From: an uncultured Eubacterium sp.
GTDB taxonomy: Bacteria; Bacillota_A; Clostridia; Lachnospirales; Lachnospiraceae
Direction of reading: 5' to 3'
NCBI GenBank assembly: GCA_948468465.1
Contig: CAOKJJ010000138.1
Span: 1-14,236 of the forward strand
Length of the DNA stretch: 14,236 nucleotides
Position 1 is the stretch's first letter. Each line of letters begins with the position of its first letter. This document shows positions 1 to 7,457 of this stretch, piece after piece. The notes below the pieces were generated by a model. It saw only the letters and a program-made list of their open reading frames with translations, made no database searches and was not told the origin of the DNA. The position numbers and the translations under genes are program-made.

Positions 1-77
1 AAAGCACGACGATTATCGGGCGTAGTGACAACATATACCCGGGAATTTAAGCTTAATGATTCTAACTTTTTTGCCAT
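1..77 (-). CDS. Partial CDS, N-terminal 25 codons; possible Spo0A-like response regulator
   Basis: Reading leftward from an ATG at 75-77, the frame is open to the window edge and begins MAKKLESLSLNSRVYVV, followed by TTPDNRRA. Two things suggest Spo0A. First, spo0A normally follows spoIVB in Bacillota. Second, VYVVTTPDN can be laid without gaps on the first beta strand and acidic pocket of Spo0A receivers (pattern LNVAIADDN), keeping the final D-N. Against this, the usual first acidic residue would be proline here, and no Shine-Dalgarno motif precedes the ATG. The frame is open upstream to a stop at about 165, with no other ATG, GTG or TTG. The product is therefore named by position only and the fragment is too short to settle it. 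Confidence 0.4.
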   Translation of the reverse strand, partial: MAKKLESLSLNSRVYVVTTPDNRRA

Positions 78-81
78 TGCT

Positions 82-159
82 TGTAAAGTTAAAAAATATA
101 CGCTAAACGCTCCTATCCAACGGACAGAAGCGTTTGCCTGTTTTAAATGTAACTTTACA
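82..159. repeat. 10-bp inverted repeat flanking the hairpin
   Basis: TGTAAAGTTA at 82-91 and its exact reverse complement at 150-159 bracket the terminator-like hairpin. The right copy is itself part of a 12-bp near-palindrome, TGTAACTTTACA (148-159). The arms could extend the hairpin into a larger structure or act as paired protein-binding sites in front of the left-edge gene. Only the repeat itself is seen; its role is inferred. Confidence 0.5.
91..135 (-). terminator. Terminator-like hairpin downstream of spoIVB
   Basis: On the minus strand, positions 135-122 pair with 118-105 to form a 14-bp stem with a 3-base loop (119-121). Twelve pairs are Watson-Crick. The other two are G-U wobbles in minus-strand RNA but A-C mismatches in plus-strand RNA, so the structure fits leftward transcription from spoIVB. 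A T-rich run (TATATTTTTT, 100-91) follows after a 4-base gap. That gap is larger than in a classical intrinsic terminator, so efficiency is uncertain. Confidence 0.6.
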
Positions 160-175
160 CTGAATTACACTATAT

Positions 176-1459
176 TTAATGTTCCAGCATGTTCTCAATA
201 AAAATCCCATACCCCTGCGTAGAATCCGAAATAAACACATGCGTCACCGCCCCAATGATATGCCCGTTTTGGACTATGGGCGACCCTGACATTCCCTGAA
301 TGATACCTCCCGTATCCTCCAGCAGCCGCTCATCCGTCACCTGGAACTGAATCCCCTTATTATTCCCTTCACTATGATAATCCGTATGCTCAATTTGAAT
401 CTCATAAGCTTTGCGGCTGCCTTCCACGGAGCTTATGATCTGTGCCTTTCCTTTTTTGATTCCTTCTTTATAGGTCACGGGCAGCGCCTCGGCTCCTTGT
501 AATTCTTTCGGCATGTTTGTCAGTGTGCCGTAGATTCCGACATTTGTATTCTCTTCTACTGTTCCAAGCTTATAATCATCGTTATAATTAATCATGCCGG
601 ACATTTCTCCCGGCTGGCCGCGCTGGCCTTTGCGGATTTCCAGAATCGTCGTTTCGTAGATTGAGCCTTTTTCGATATGGATCAGGCTGCCGACATCCGC
701 GTCCGTAACGCCGTGTCCTAGCGCTCCGTATTTTTTGTCATCTGTTACATAGGTCAGTGTGCCGACGCCTGCAATATCGTCGCGTACCCAGACACCGATT
801 TGATAAATGCCATCCCCGGAACGTACCGGCTGAATCTGAACTTCGATTTTTTCTTTGCCGCGCAGCAATTCCAGGCGGATCTTTTTTCCCTCGCAAAAAG
901 AGACTTCTTTTACGAGTTCTGCTTTTGATTTTACTTTTTTTCCGTTTACTGCAAGAATATAGTCGCCGCTTTGCACTACGTTTTTAGCCGGTTCGCTTTT
1001 TAACCCGGACGCGTCGGTTACTTCTCCTGTTCCTATAATCATTATCTGTGCGTTTTTTACGTAGATCCCAATGTTGGTGCCTGCCGCAACCAGCTGCTTT
1101 TTGTTCACTTCCTGTACGGCTATGCGCTTAATCGGAATCGTGCCAAACAATCTGCAAAGCACCTGATAGGTACCTGTCTGCGAAGCGTTTTGGGACTGAA
1201 TCCGTGGAGTTACATGAATCGCGCTGTTTTGCATCGTCTGTCCGCCGGCAAATACTTCCGTACTTTTTACAACCGAGCCGGTGACCGGGACACCGAATTC
1301 ATAGGTTGGCTGTTCCCCGCTTTCGACATACATTTTATCCGGTATGGAATACATCAAAAGAAGATATGCGAATATCATACCCGCTGCGAGTTCCGTATAG
1401 CCTATGAGTTTTCTTTTTTTTTGAAATAACATCCATAATCTTTGCAACATGTCAGACAT
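176..1459 (-). CDS. spoIVB: SpoIVB serine peptidase (sigma-K checkpoint protease)
   Basis: The protein has 427 residues, close to the B. subtilis length. In sporulating cells SpoIVB is made in the forespore, crosses its inner membrane and signals to the SpoIVFA/SpoIVFB complex, which triggers pro-sigma-K processing. An N-terminal membrane anchor lies at about residues 19-38. A PDZ-like region at about 125-212 contains GDYILAVNGKKV. The S55 peptidase domain follows, with the catalytic His in YGALGHG (H249) and the nucleophile in GMSGSP (S393). The start at 1459 follows AGGAAAAGGG closely; an in-frame ATG 9 bases downstream is possible but has a weaker site. It lies downstream of recN across a 116-bp structured gap, and a terminator-like hairpin follows it. 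Presence of this gene implies an endospore former. Confidence 0.96.
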   Translation of the reverse strand: MSDMLQRLWMLFQKKRKLIGYTELAAGMIFAYLLLMYSIPDKMYVESGEQPTYEFGVPVTGSVVKSTEVFAGGQTMQNSAIHVTPRIQSQNASQTGTYQVLCRLFGTIPIKRIAVQEVNKKQLVAAGTNIGIYVKNAQIMIIGTGEVTDASGLKSEPAKNVVQSGDYILAVNGKKVKSKAELVKEVSFCEGKKIRLELLRGKEKIEVQIQPVRSGDGIYQIGVWVRDDIAGVGTLTYVTDDKKYGALGHGVTDADVGSLIHIEKGSIYETTILEIRKGQRGQPGEMSGMINYNDDYKLGTVEENTNVGIYGTLTNMPKELQGAEALPVTYKEGIKKGKAQIISSVEGSRKAYEIQIEHTDYHSEGNNKGIQFQVTDERLLEDTGGIIQGMSGSPIVQNGHIIGAVTHVFISDSTQGYGIFIENMLEH

Positions 1460-1475
1460 CCCTTTTCCTGCGTAT

Positions 1476-1592
1476 TCAGGAGCTGGCGGAATCTCGTGTT
1501 TCTGCCAGCTCCTGTTCTTTTTGTAACAGTTCCTGAGTTATCTGAACTGTTACATCTCTCGGCTTTAGTATGTCATTATCTGTTGTTTTCAC
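1476..1592 (-). CDS. Candidate 38-codon small ORF between recN and spoIVB
   Basis: A frame starting at GTG 1592-1590, overlapping the last codons of recN by 17 bases in another frame, stays open to TGA at 1478-1476, 16 bases before the spoIVB ATG. The product begins MKTTDNDILKPRDVTVQ and continues as a charged, helix-like segment containing QELLQKEQELAETRD. There is no clear ribosome site before the GTG, and an open frame of this length is not rare by chance. Two strong inverted repeats occupy the same bases, so the stretch may be RNA structure rather than coding. It could be a leader peptide, a small protein or a coincidence. Confidence 0.25.
   Translation of the reverse strand: MKTTDNDILKPRDVTVQITQELLQKEQELAETRDSASS
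1477..1514. promoter_or_regulatory. Perfect 11-bp inverted repeat before spoIVB (hairpin 2)
   Basis: CAGGAGCTGGC at 1477-1487 pairs exactly with GCCAGCTCCTG at 1504-1514 around a 16-base loop. On the minus strand it sits about 17 bases before the spoIVB start and leaves the AGGAAAAGGG ribosome site free. Read on the plus strand it is followed by TTCTTTTT (1515-1522), so it resembles an intrinsic terminator for transcripts running antisense towards recN. No plus-strand gene is seen nearby, so its role is open. Confidence 0.6.
1522..1554 (-). promoter_or_regulatory. Perfect 11-bp inverted repeat in the recN-spoIVB gap (hairpin 1)
   Basis: TGTAACAGTTC at 1522-1532 and GAACTGTTACA at 1544-1554 are exact reverse complements around an 11-base loop. 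In a recN-spoIVB transcript this forms a hairpin just after the recN stop. It is followed on the minus strand by an A-rich run rather than T residues, so it does not look like a minus-strand terminator. mRNA stabilisation, attenuation or protein binding are all possible. Confidence 0.6.
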
Positions 1593-3264
1593 TCTGGGAA
1601 TTTTTTGCGGCGACTGCCAGATCTTTCATCTCTTTTGCACTTTTTAATACTGTATCTGTAATTTTAACGCCGCCAAGCATGCGGCCAAGCTCGGTAACGC
1701 TTTCTTCTGCATCCAGTTTGCGGATAGAGGTATGTGTATGATTTTTTTTGGCCTGCTTTTCTATTAAAAAGTGTGTGTCCGCCATTGCGGCAATCTGCGG
1801 AAGATGCGTGATGCAGATGATCTGATGGTCTTTGGAAATAACATTCATTTTTTCAGATACCATCTGTGCTGTCCTTCCGCTGATTCCTGTGTCTATTTCG
1901 TCGAAGATTAAAGTCCCGATTTCATCACAGTCAGCCAGTACTGCCTTGATCGCGAGCATAATTCTGGACAGTTCTCCGCCGGACGCTATTTTGGTCAGTG
2001 ACTGTACCGGTACTCCCGGATTTGTTGAGATTAAAAATTCCGCTTCATCATAGCCAGAGGCCGTATAATCTTTTTTTCTCGTCAGAGACATTTCAAACTG
2101 CACATCTAAAAAATTCAGGTCGATTAAAGCGGCTTTGATTTTTTTTGCCAGCCTGGCTGCTTCTTTTCGTCTGATGGCAGATACTTTGCCGCAAAGCGAT
2201 TCCAGCTCCGCCTCTTTTTGTTTCAGTTTTTGCGAAAGTTCAGATAAATATGCATCATAATTACTTAGTTTTTCAATTTGTACGAGTTTCTTTTCATATT
2301 CCGACAAAATTTTTTCTATGGTGCCGCCGTACTTTGCTTTTAGGCCATTGATCAGATCCAGCCGTTTTTCGATTTCATAAAAACGTTCTTCGTCAAAATC
2401 CGTATCCTCCATATAGCCTGCCAGCTCCCGGTTAAAATCGTTTAACAAATCATCTATTTCTGTCAGCTGTTCTTCCAGCTGCCGCACCTTCTCATCATAT
2501 GCGCTGATCTTGGCGATTTCTAACACAGCATGTCCCATCATCTGCGCGGCGCCGGTGTCTGAGGTCAGCTCGTGGACCTGTCCGATGCCTCCCATAATCT
2601 GTTTTCCATTTGCATAGCGACGGTACATTTTTTCCAGTTCTTCATCTTCTCCGATTTTAAGCGCCGCACGCTCGATTTCATCTGCTTCATACTGCAAAAA
2701 AGACAGTTCCCTTGCCCGCTGTTCCGTATCCAGTGAGGCTTCCTGCAGTTCATTTTTTACATGGATATATGCGTGGTATGCCTCGGATAACTTTTCTTTT
2801 AATCCTTTGAATTCTTTTTTTGCATAAGCATCCAAAATGTTCAGATGGTTTTTTTGATTGAGCAGTGACTGATGTTCATGCTGTCCGTGAATGTCTATCA
2901 GCAGCGAAGCCGCTTCTCTTAGTTTCGCGGCGGAAACACTTTCCGAGTTGATTTTTGCAATTGGCCGTCCGCCGGAAATTCTCCTTGTAAGGATCACCTG
3001 ATCATCTTCCATAGGAATATCCATGCCGGCAAGTTTTCGCTTTATCTGCTCATCGACAGAAAATACCAGTTCCACCAGTGCATAATCCGCGTCCTTGCGT
3101 ATCATGTCTTTGGATACTTTTTCTCCAATCGCAGCTCCTATGGATCCTATAATAATTGATTTTCCGGCGCCGGTTTCACCTGATAAGATATTCAGCCCGT
3201 TTGAAAAATCAACTTCCGCTTCTTCGATCAGAGCCAGATTTTTTACATGTAGATTATGTAGCAT
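1576..3264 (-). CDS. recN: DNA repair protein RecN
   Basis: RecN is an SMC-like ATPase recruited to double-strand breaks, where it helps hold DNA ends or sister molecules for RecA-dependent repair. The 562 residues are near the usual family length. Visible motifs are Walker A GETGAGKS (29-36), the DIHGQHEHQSLL element (124-135), a long charged coiled-coil middle (about 150-370), the ABC signature ASGGELSR (427-434), Walker B LIFDEIDTG (452-460) and the switch region THLPQIAA (486-493). The start MLHNLHVKNLALI matches the family, and an in-frame stop lies 9 bases upstream, so no longer form exists. The best ribosome site is 46 bases away across a hairpin (see 3280-3320). The gene follows argR after 135 bp in which I see no clear promoter or LexA box. 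Confidence 0.97.
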   Translation of the reverse strand: MLHNLHVKNLALIEEAEVDFSNGLNILSGETGAGKSIIIGSIGAAIGEKVSKDMIRKDADYALVELVFSVDEQIKRKLAGMDIPMEDDQVILTRRISGGRPIAKINSESVSAAKLREAASLLIDIHGQHEHQSLLNQKNHLNILDAYAKKEFKGLKEKLSEAYHAYIHVKNELQEASLDTEQRARELSFLQYEADEIERAALKIGEDEELEKMYRRYANGKQIMGGIGQVHELTSDTGAAQMMGHAVLEIAKISAYDEKVRQLEEQLTEIDDLLNDFNRELAGYMEDTDFDEERFYEIEKRLDLINGLKAKYGGTIEKILSEYEKKLVQIEKLSNYDAYLSELSQKLKQKEAELESLCGKVSAIRRKEAARLAKKIKAALIDLNFLDVQFEMSLTRKKDYTASGYDEAEFLISTNPGVPVQSLTKIASGGELSRIMLAIKAVLADCDEIGTLIFDEIDTGISGRTAQMVSEKMNVISKDHQIICITHLPQIAAMADTHFLIEKQAKKNHTHTSIRKLDAEESVTELGRMLGGVKITDTVLKSAKEMKDLAVAAKNSQSENNR

Positions 3265-3279
3265 GCTTTCTTATTTGCC

Positions 3280-3320
3280 GTTACGGAAAATGATATTTTT
3301 CCTGTAACTTCCTCCTTTCT
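3280..3320 (-). promoter_or_regulatory. Strong Shine-Dalgarno followed by hairpin, recN leader
   Basis: On the minus strand AGAAAGGAGG (3320-3311) is the best ribosome site near recN, but it ends 46 bases before the recN ATG. Immediately after it lies an 11-bp stem with one bulged A and a 6-base loop (3308-3280; arms GTTAC+GGAAAA and TTTTCC+GTAAC). No ATG, GTG or TTG occurs between this site and the recN ATG. Folding would shorten the effective gap to about 17 bases. This may be an initiation region bridged by structure. Confidence 0.5.
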
Positions 3321-3399
3321 TACATTGAATTTTCTCTTTTTTAAAGTTTTGTTATCTTTAAGTGTTCTCTTTTTTATTCCGCTGATCCTGCTGTCTGAA

Positions 3400-3852
3400 T
3401 TACCGGCTGTCCACTAATTTACTCAGCCGCTTCATCAGCGCTGCCGTATCCTCCACGGTACGGACTGCGCACATAACCGTATCATCTCCTGCAATGCTTC
3501 CTACAATCTCACGGCATTCCATTGCATCCAAAGCCGCGGCTACCGCCATCGCCATACCGGATATTGTTTTGATTACCAGTATGTTCTGCGCCATATCCAT
3601 AGAACGGAACCCATCCCTGAATACACGGATATATTTTGATAAATCCTTGTGCGGTTCCGCGGCTGCGGCGTATTTTTGCCTGCCGCTGCCTGTGGATACT
3701 TTCATCAGATTCAGTTCACGGATATCTCTGGATACGGTTGCCTGTGTAACAGGATATCCTTCCTGCATCAGTCTTTCCACCAGCTCTTCCTGCGTTTCCA
3801 CATCATATTTACGAATGATTTCCCGTATTTTTTCGTGCCGTGTTGTTTTCAT
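3400..3852 (-). CDS. argR: Arginine repressor ArgR/AhrC
   Basis: This is the arginine-responsive transcriptional regulator that controls arginine synthesis and breakdown as a hexamer. It has 150 residues, the normal family length. The N-terminal winged helix-turn-helix (about 1-70) contains QATVSRDIREL (37-47). The C-terminal oligomerisation and arginine-binding domain carries GSIAGDDT (118-125), with the paired aspartates that bind arginine in the family. An AGAGAGG-like ribosome site precedes the ATG at 3852. It sits 49 bp after nadK and 135 bp before recN, the usual position of argR/ahrC in Bacillota, where it is usually not linked to arginine enzyme genes. I see no ARG-box operator here. 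Confidence 0.96.
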   Translation of the reverse strand: MKTTRHEKIREIIRKYDVETQEELVERLMQEGYPVTQATVSRDIRELNLMKVSTGSGRQKYAAAAEPHKDLSKYIRVFRDGFRSMDMAQNILVIKTISGMAMAVAAALDAMECREIVGSIAGDDTVMCAVRTVEDTAALMKRLSKLVDSR

Positions 3853-3901
3853 TTCTTATCTTGCCTCTCTTAAAATCAGATACGGGAACGCCGTGATGCA
3901 T

Positions 3902-4747
3902 TCAGCAATATGTCTGCATTTTTTTACGTAAGATTTCCAAAAAACTTGCTTTGCTGAGCTTTAAAATCTTTGTACTTTCCTGTGCTTTCCGTATCTGAAT
4001 GCGTTCCCCTGCACAAAGCCAGCAGCCATGGTCTCCGTCATTGCTTACTTCGACGATATCCGTCTGCTTTCCGCGCCAGTTTTCCACTTCAATGACGATC
4101 TCATCATTCGGGTCAATGACAATGCTTCGTTGCGTAAGTGTATGGGAATTAATCGGTGTCAGCAGTAACAGCTGTGCTTTCGGATCCACGATCGGTCCCC
4201 CTGCGGACATATTATAAGCGGTGGAACCGGTAGGCGTGGATAAAATAATGCCGTCTCCGTTCCAGGTATGCAAATACTGCCCGTTCACATAAACGGTTAA
4301 GCTTACCAAAGACAGCGAACCGGTTCTGTGGATTACAATATCATTTAACGCGTGAAATGCCTGCGTTTCTTTCTGGCCGCAGATCATCATGCGCTGTTCC
4401 AGCATATATTGATCATGCATCATCAGATCAACCGCTTCTTCCAGGTTGTCCAGTTCCAGTTCACATAAATAGCCGAGCGTTCCCATATTGACGCCGATTA
4501 ACGGGATTTCGCATGCTACCGTATCCCTTGCCGCACGTATCAGCGTCCCATCGCCGCCAAGTACAATCATGCATTCTGTTCCCTTGGGAATGTCTTTTGC
4601 CTGTAGCTTACGAATGCCTTCCTGCTCATCGACGCTGATCAGATACTGGCAGCTTCCGCCACGTGTTTTAATATAACTGCATAAACTGCGTGTTTCTTTC
4701 AGATCGCGGTCTTTTAATGCATTTACGATTAATACAAATTTTTTCAT
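3902..4747 (-). CDS. nadK: NAD kinase
   Basis: This enzyme phosphorylates NAD to NADP, supplying the cofactor pool for reductive biosynthesis. The 281 residues fit bacterial NAD kinases. Diagnostic motifs are GGDGT (64-68, with the catalytic aspartate D66), GVNMGTLGYL (85-94), the adenine-binding N-D/E motif as ALNDIVIH (133-140) and the glycine-rich STPTGSTAYNMSAGGP (170-185). The start ATG overlaps the tlyA stop as ATGA (4744-4747), so translation is probably coupled. The C-terminus ends in cysteine, and a CWLC pair (242-245) is visible; I attach no function to either. Confidence 0.96.
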   Translation of the reverse strand: MKKFVLIVNALKDRDLKETRSLCSYIKTRGGSCQYLISVDEQEGIRKLQAKDIPKGTECMIVLGGDGTLIRAARDTVACEIPLIGVNMGTLGYLCELELDNLEEAVDLMMHDQYMLEQRMMICGQKETQAFHALNDIVIHRTGSLSLVSLTVYVNGQYLHTWNGDGIILSTPTGSTAYNMSAGGPIVDPKAQLLLLTPINSHTLTQRSIVIDPNDEIVIEVENWRGKQTDIVEVSNDGDHGCWLCAGERIQIRKAQESTKILKLSKASFLEILRKKMQTYC

Positions 4748-5556
4748 GCATCCAATGCAGCATGTGCAGCTTCTACGACTGAACTGCTGCCGACCTCCTC
4801 TTGTAGTATATTTTCTTCTGTTTTTTCTTTTTTGCGAAGATGCATAAGGTATTCAATATTTCCTTCCGGTCCTTTGATCGGTGAAAAATCCAGATGTAAA
4901 ACCGTGTAGCCAAGCTCCTTTGCACAGGCTGTCACTTTTTCCACTACTTCCAGATGTACTTTTTTATCCCGTACAACTCCTTTTTTTCCTACCTTTTCCC
5001 TGCCTGCTTCAAACTGCGGCTTAATCAGGCAGACGAGTTCGCCGCCAGCCGCCAATAGTTCTCTGGCAGGCCCTAACACTTTGGTCAGGGAAATAAAGGA
5101 TACGTCCACCGATGCAAAATCCAGCACATCTTCTATATCCTGCGGCGTGACATACCGGATATTTGTCTTCTCCATGCAGACGACGCGCTCGTCCTGCCGC
5201 AGCTGCCAGGCAAACTGGCCATATCCGACATCAACCGCGTACACTTTTTTTGCGCCGTTTTGCAGCATGCAGTCTGTAAAGCCTCCGGTCGAAGCGCCGA
5301 TGTCCATACAGATTTTATCCTGCAGGGAAATGGCAAACTGTTTGACTGCCTTTTCCAGCTTTAGCCCTCCACGGCTGACATATTTTAATGTCCTGCCCCT
5401 TACCTCGATCTGCACCTCCTGTACAAACATAGATCCGGCTTTGTCTTCCTTTTGCTCGTTGACATAAACATTTCCTTCCATAATCATAGCCTTTGCCTTC
5501 TCCCTGGAAGCTGCAAGCCCACGTTTCACGAGCAGTACGTCTAATCTTTCTTTCAT
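4744..5556 (-). CDS. tlyA: TlyA/YqxC family rRNA 2'-O-methyltransferase
   Basis: This is an S4-domain plus FtsJ-type methyltransferase. Members methylate ribose of 16S and 23S rRNA cytidines (established for mycobacterial TlyA); older annotations call them hemolysin A. Its 270 residues are normal. The S4 RNA-binding domain spans about residues 3-62 (MKERLDVLLVKRGLAASREKA region). The methyltransferase domain follows, with SAM motif I DIGASTGGFTD (85-95), AVDVGYGQ (107-114) and DVSFISL (151-157). It is joined to dxs upstream by an ATGA overlap and to nadK downstream by another, so the three are almost certainly co-translated. The substrate in this organism is inferred from family only. Confidence 0.94.
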   Translation of the reverse strand: MKERLDVLLVKRGLAASREKAKAMIMEGNVYVNEQKEDKAGSMFVQEVQIEVRGRTLKYVSRGGLKLEKAVKQFAISLQDKICMDIGASTGGFTDCMLQNGAKKVYAVDVGYGQFAWQLRQDERVVCMEKTNIRYVTPQDIEDVLDFASVDVSFISLTKVLGPARELLAAGGELVCLIKPQFEAGREKVGKKGVVRDKKVHLEVVEKVTACAKELGYTVLHLDFSPIKGPEGNIEYLMHLRKKEKTEENILQEEVGSSSVVEAAHAALDA

Positions 5557-7433
5557 TTGTCCACCATCATCTTTTTTTGCAAAAACGTCTGTATTTGACC
5601 TGCTATGCTTTCCGCGTCCAGTCCTGTCCGGCGTTTGAGCGCTTCCACGTTTCCATGCGGAAGAAACGTATCTGAAATCGCGATCTTAAGCACTGGTATG
5701 TCCGCGCCAGTCTCCCTCATATATTCCGCAACCGCTTCCCCGATTCCTCCCGTTTTCACATTTTCTTCCATCGTGACTGCCAGTTCATAGGTTTGTGCGG
5801 CATCGGAAAGCATTTGTATGTCTAAGGGCTTTGCAAAACGCATGTTTACAATCGCACAGACTGTCCCCATCTGCTTTAAGCGCTCCCGCACCTCTACGGC
5901 TGTCTTTACCATGCTTCCATAGGCAAGCAGCACGACAGTGCCAACAGGATCAATGACCTCGCTTTTTGCGTATGCAATCGGCGCGCGAAACTGCTGCAGG
6001 CCGTCATAAGCTTCTCCGCGCGGATAGCGGATCGCTATTGGATGATCAAAATCAACCGCAAATTTAATCATATCCGAGAATTCCCACTTATTTTTCGGAG
6101 CTAACAGCGTCATATTCGGTATGGTGCGCAAATAGGAAATATCAAAAATTCCCTGGTGCGTTTCTCCGTCACTGCCTACAATTCCGGCACGGTCAACCGC
6201 AAAGACCACCGGAAGGTCCTGTAAACAGACATCATGTAAAATCTGGTCATACGCGCGCTGCAGAAATGAAGAATACACCGCAAACACCGGACGCATGCCT
6301 CCTGCCGCAAGCCCTGCCGCAAAGGTTACCGCATGCTCTTCCGCGATGCCTACATCAAAAAAACGTTTCGGAAACATATTGTGGAAACGTTTTAATCCCG
6401 TTCCCGTTTCCATAGCCGCCGTGACCGCGGCCACCCTTTCATCCCGGTCTCCAAGCTTGCGCATAACCGTTGAGAAAATATCGGTATATGCCGCCTTTTT
6501 CTTTTTCTTTCGGACCAGTCCTGTTTCAATTTCAAAAGGTTCCGTCCCATGAAAACGTGCCGGATGGCGGACAGCCGGCTCATAGCCTCTGCCTTTTTCC
6601 GTCAGCACATGCACGAGCACCGGGCCGTTTACCCTGGATGCTTTTTGAAACATCGCGGTCATTTTATCAACGTCATGTCCATCCACCGGACCCAAATATA
6701 AAATGCCCATATCTTCAAACAGCATGCCGGGAATCAGCAGCTGTTTGATGCCGCTTTTGGTTCTGCGGATTTTTTTTACAAGCCGCTCCCCGTATACCGG
6801 GATTTTATTTAAAGATTCCATCACGCCGTTTTTCAGGCCCTGATAAGCGGCTGCCGTACGAATCCCGCTCAAATATTGAGACAAGCCGCCGACATTCGGA
6901 GAAATCGACATGTCGTTATCATTTAATACAATAATAAAATTTGTATCCAGCTTAGAAGCATTATTCAGCGCTTCAAACGCCATACCGCCAGTCAGCGCCC
7001 CATCTCCAATCACCGAAATAATTTTACCGTTTTCTTCCTGCAGATCCCTTGCGGCCGAAAATCCTAACCCTGCTGAAATCGACGTAGAACTATGCCCTGT
7101 ATTAAAACAGTCACAATCACTTTCGCTTCGTTTTGGAAATCCGCTCATGCCGCCGTACTGCCTGAGTGTTCCAAACCCTTCTCTGCGTCCGGTCAGAATC
7201 TTATGCGTATAAGACTGATGTCCTACATCCCAGATGATCTTATCTTTCGGCAGATCGAACGTCAAATGGAGCGCCATGGTAAGTTCTACCACGCCAAGAT
7301 TTGACGCCAGATGCCCTCCGGTTTCTGAAAGGCTTTGGATTAAAAACTGACGGATTTCCTCCGGGAGCTGTTTCAGCTCTTCTTTATTCAGTTTTTTAAT
7401 ATCATTTGTTTTATTTATTTTATCAAGTACCAT
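5553..7433 (-). CDS. dxs: 1-deoxy-D-xylulose-5-phosphate synthase
   Basis: Dxs condenses pyruvate and glyceraldehyde 3-phosphate to DXP using thiamine diphosphate, the entry step of the MEP isoprenoid pathway (also feeding thiamine and pyridoxal). With the start chosen here it has 626 residues. Motifs seen: GGHLASNLGVVELT (39-52), DVGHQSYTHK (69-78), the thiamine-diphosphate site GDGALTGG with LNN about 15 residues on (143-158), the catalytic Glu region VGIAEEHAVTFAAG (about 362-375) and RYPRG. I prefer the ATG at 7433 because homologues begin like MVLDKIN. An in-frame ATG at 7448 adds five residues; neither start has a strong ribosome site. Its stop overlaps the tlyA start. A 101-bp gap separates it from ispA and may contain a small ORF. 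Confidence 0.96.
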   Translation of the reverse strand: MVLDKINKTNDIKKLNKEELKQLPEEIRQFLIQSLSETGGHLASNLGVVELTMALHLTFDLPKDKIIWDVGHQSYTHKILTGRREGFGTLRQYGGMSGFPKRSESDCDCFNTGHSSTSISAGLGFSAARDLQEENGKIISVIGDGALTGGMAFEALNNASKLDTNFIIVLNDNDMSISPNVGGLSQYLSGIRTAAAYQGLKNGVMESLNKIPVYGERLVKKIRRTKSGIKQLLIPGMLFEDMGILYLGPVDGHDVDKMTAMFQKASRVNGPVLVHVLTEKGRGYEPAVRHPARFHGTEPFEIETGLVRKKKKKAAYTDIFSTVMRKLGDRDERVAAVTAAMETGTGLKRFHNMFPKRFFDVGIAEEHAVTFAAGLAAGGMRPVFAVYSSFLQRAYDQILHDVCLQDLPVVFAVDRAGIVGSDGETHQGIFDISYLRTIPNMTLLAPKNKWEFSDMIKFAVDFDHPIAIRYPRGEAYDGLQQFRAPIAYAKSEVIDPVGTVVLLAYGSMVKTAVEVRERLKQMGTVCAIVNMRFAKPLDIQMLSDAAQTYELAVTMEENVKTGGIGEAVAEYMRETGADIPVLKIAISDTFLPHGNVEALKRRTGLDAESIAGQIQTFLQKKMMVDK

Positions 7434-7457
7434 GTTATCATCCCGCATTCTGACTCG

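Noticed and set aside
3265..3399. LexA/SOS box and promoter for recN
   Set aside because: I looked for the Bacillota SOS box pattern (GAAC-N4-GTTC) and a spaced -35/-10 pair in the gap and found neither convincingly.
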